A DNA stretch of 64,000 nt from Flavobacterium suaedae (GTDB taxonomy: Bacteria > Bacteroidota > Bacteroidia > Flavobacteriales > Flavobacteriaceae): positions 310,001 through 374,000 of the forward strand of contig NZ_BMJE01000001.1 of assembly GCF_014642915.1 (NCBI RefSeq), written 5' to 3'. Below are positions 62,799-64,000 of the stretch, in pieces; within the stretch, counting starts at the first letter, position 1, and every line of letters starts with the position of its first letter. The notes below the pieces were generated by a model. It made no database searches and was not told where the DNA came from. It worked only from the letters and a program-made list of their open reading frames with translations. The translations under genes and the position numbers were made by a program.

Positions 62799-62833
62799 AT
62801 AAAAAAAGCTCCTTTTTAAGGAGCTTTTTTTAT
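62799..62833. terminator. Terminator, second member of a 35-bp inverted pair
   Basis: Stem AGCTCCTT / AAGGAGCT with TTT loop, flanked by A7 and T7; it overlaps the first base of the DsbD-like stop codon and is the exact reverse complement of 61631-61665. Confidence 0.85.
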
Positions 62834-64000
62834 TATTCTTTAAAGTTTTCAATGCCCGATGTGAGCCATTCTTTATACTCTAATACATCCGGTGTATAAC
62901 CTACTGGATCATTTAGTTTTTCCTCTGTATCAGGATTCATTAAAACATAATACGGCTGTGCATTGGCTTTATAGCGTTCTATTTGTAAGTCACTCCATTT
63001 ATTACCTATTGTTTTAATCTTTTTACCTGTAGTTTCAGATATATATTGTTCGCTTTCAGGAAGGTCTTCTTTAGAATCTACATAAAGTGATACTAATACT
63101 ACCTCATTTTTAAGTATTGAAAGTATACGTTCGTCAGACCACACATGGTCTTCCATTTTACGACAATTTACACAAGCATAGCCTGTAAAATCTAACATAA
63201 CAGGTTTATTAACTTCTTTTGCATAAGCTAAGCCATCTTTATAATCTTCAAAAGCTATAAGCCCGTGTGCAGCTATTTTAGCTCCTTCAGGAAGTTCCTC
63301 TTCCATAATGGCAGCCGAAGACCCACCGAAGCCAAATGGCGACTCACTATACGTTGATGGTGGCGGGAAACCGCTTAATAATTTTAAGGGTGCTCCCCAT
63401 AATCCCGGGATAAGGTATACAGTAAATGATAATACCAGTAACCCCATACATAAACGCCCTACCGAAATAGAAGTTATAGGGCTGTCATGCGGTAATTGTA
63501 TTTTACCAAATAAGTAAAATGCAAGTGTACCAAATATAGCTATCCATAATGCTAAAAATGTTTCACGTTCTAATAAGTGCATTTGTAATACAAGGTCAGC
63601 ATTAGAAAGGAATTTAAAAGCAAAAGCAAGCTCTAAAAATCCTAAAAATACTTTTACAGTGTTTAACCAGCCTCCTGATTTTGGCATAGAATTAAGCCAG
63701 CCCGGGAACATTGCAAATAACATAAATGGTAATGCTAAAGCTGATGAAAAACCAAGCATCCCAACTATAGGAGCGATACCACCTTTACTTGCTGCCTGTA
63801 CTAATAAAGTACCTACTATTGGACCTGTACATGAAAAGGAAACAATTGCCAGTGCCAGTGCCATAAAGACTATACCTATGTAACCTCCTTTATCTGCCTG
63901 ACGGTCTATTTTATTTGCCCAAGAGTTTGGTAACATAATTTCAAAAGCACCTAGGAAAGAGGTAGCAAAAACTATAAGTAATACAAAAAATACTAAGTTA
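62833..64000 (-). CDS. DsbD-like protein-disulfide reductase, 3' part (runs off right edge)
   Basis: C-terminal portion of a protein-disulfide reductase that carries electrons from cytoplasmic thioredoxin to the periplasm. The frame is open to the right edge (NLVFFVLLIVFATSFLGAFE), so the N-terminal part is outside the window. Visible are several transmembrane helices of the CcdA/DsbD membrane domain (FMALALAIVSFSCTGPIVGT, whose Cys is typical, and GMLGFSSALALPFMLFAMFP) followed by a thioredoxin-like domain with the CxxC motif YACVNCRKMEDHVW. A first in-frame ATG at 63936 is internal, not the start. Confidence 0.88.
   Translation of the reverse strand, partial: NLVFFVLLIVFATSFLGAFEIMLPNSWANKIDRQADKGGYIGIVFMALALAIVSFSCTGPIVGTLLVQAASKGGIAPIVGMLGFSSALALPFMLFAMFPGWLNSMPKSGGWLNTVKVFLGFLELAFAFKFLSNADLVLQMHLLERETFLALWIAIFGTLAFYLFGKIQLPHDSPITSISVGRLCMGLLVLSFTVYLIPGLWGAPLKLLSGFPPPSTYSESPFGFGGSSAAIMEEELPEGAKIAAHGLIAFEDYKDGLAYAKEVNKPVMLDFTGYACVNCRKMEDHVWSDERILSILKNEVVLVSLYVDSKEDLPESEQYISETTGKKIKTIGNKWSDLQIERYKANAQPYYVLMNPDTEEKLNDPVGYTPDVLEYKEWLTSGIENFKE

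Noticed and set aside
1..64000. CRISPR array, insertion sequence, prophage or defence island
   Set aside because: I saw no regularly spaced repeats, transposase, integrase, phage structural or Cas genes anywhere in the window.

Overview
The window is ordinary chromosomal DNA of a low-GC, AT-rich member of the Bacteroidota, almost certainly a Flavobacteriaceae (Flavobacterium-like). The evidence is PorX and a type IX secretion cargo protein, the men operon with embedded PH-domain genes, a porX-tsaE-ald cluster, a bacterial topoisomerase IB, near-absence of Shine-Dalgarno sequences, and many promoters of the Bacteroidota type (TTG, 19-20 bp, TAnnTTTG). There are no insertion sequences, prophage, CRISPR array or rRNA genes. 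Several genes appear to use TTG starts (menC, a DUF2254 gene, rluA and two small ORFs).

Layout. 1-8.5 kb: 5' part of acs, a luciferase-like oxidoreductase, two small hypotheticals, then a leftward operon menB, two PH-domain membrane proteins, menA, an UPF0173 hydrolase and menC (menaquinone synthesis), with one good promoter before menB. 8.6-17.6 kb: serine hydrolase lipoprotein, CDF-like transporter, porX-tsaE-ald, TauE-type exporter, antiporter, and a divergent NmrA-like/HxlR pair with three tandem palindromes. 17.6-31 kb: TPR protein, tRNA-Val, proline dehydrogenase, aroB, arginine decarboxylase plus a deoxyhypusine-synthase homologue, lipoprotein, DinB, PEP carboxylase, Lrp regulator, M14 peptidase and a divergent Xre regulator whose intergenic region holds five related operators.

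31-42 kb: spermidine-synthase-like methyltransferase, PhyH oxygenase, kdsB, RecD-like helicase, DUF3822-rsmD, rnpB (RNase P RNA) with short repeats beside it, topoisomerase IB, and dnaX broken at a run of ten A so that the zero frame gives a short gamma-like protein and a -1 shift gives tau. 42-54.8 kb: DoxD-DoxA fusion, lipoproteins, DUF983, AraC regulator, RsmB-like methyltransferase, T9SS-exported endonuclease I, sdaA, panB, rluA-type gene, DUF5723 protein and a COG0523 (CobW) GTPase with paired palindromes over its promoter.

54.8-64 kb: small membrane protein and lipoprotein, a truncated duplicate of a 76-aa gene, then a two-gene cassette (Cys-rich lipoprotein with hydrophobic C-terminal segment plus three-helix membrane protein), the intact 76-aa gene, comM/yifB, an antiporter overlapping a CoA-disulfide-reductase-like gene, a pair of paralogous secreted proteins bracketed by perfect inverted terminator copies, and the 3' part of a DsbD-like gene.

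Most genes are housekeeping and need no special explanation. The best candidates for something undescribed are the dnaX recoding site, the bacteriocin/immunity-like cassette at 56.0-57.0 kb, the Xre operator array with its divergent peptidase, the putative zinc-type operator pair before the CobW gene, and the decarboxylase/deoxyhypusine-synthase pair.
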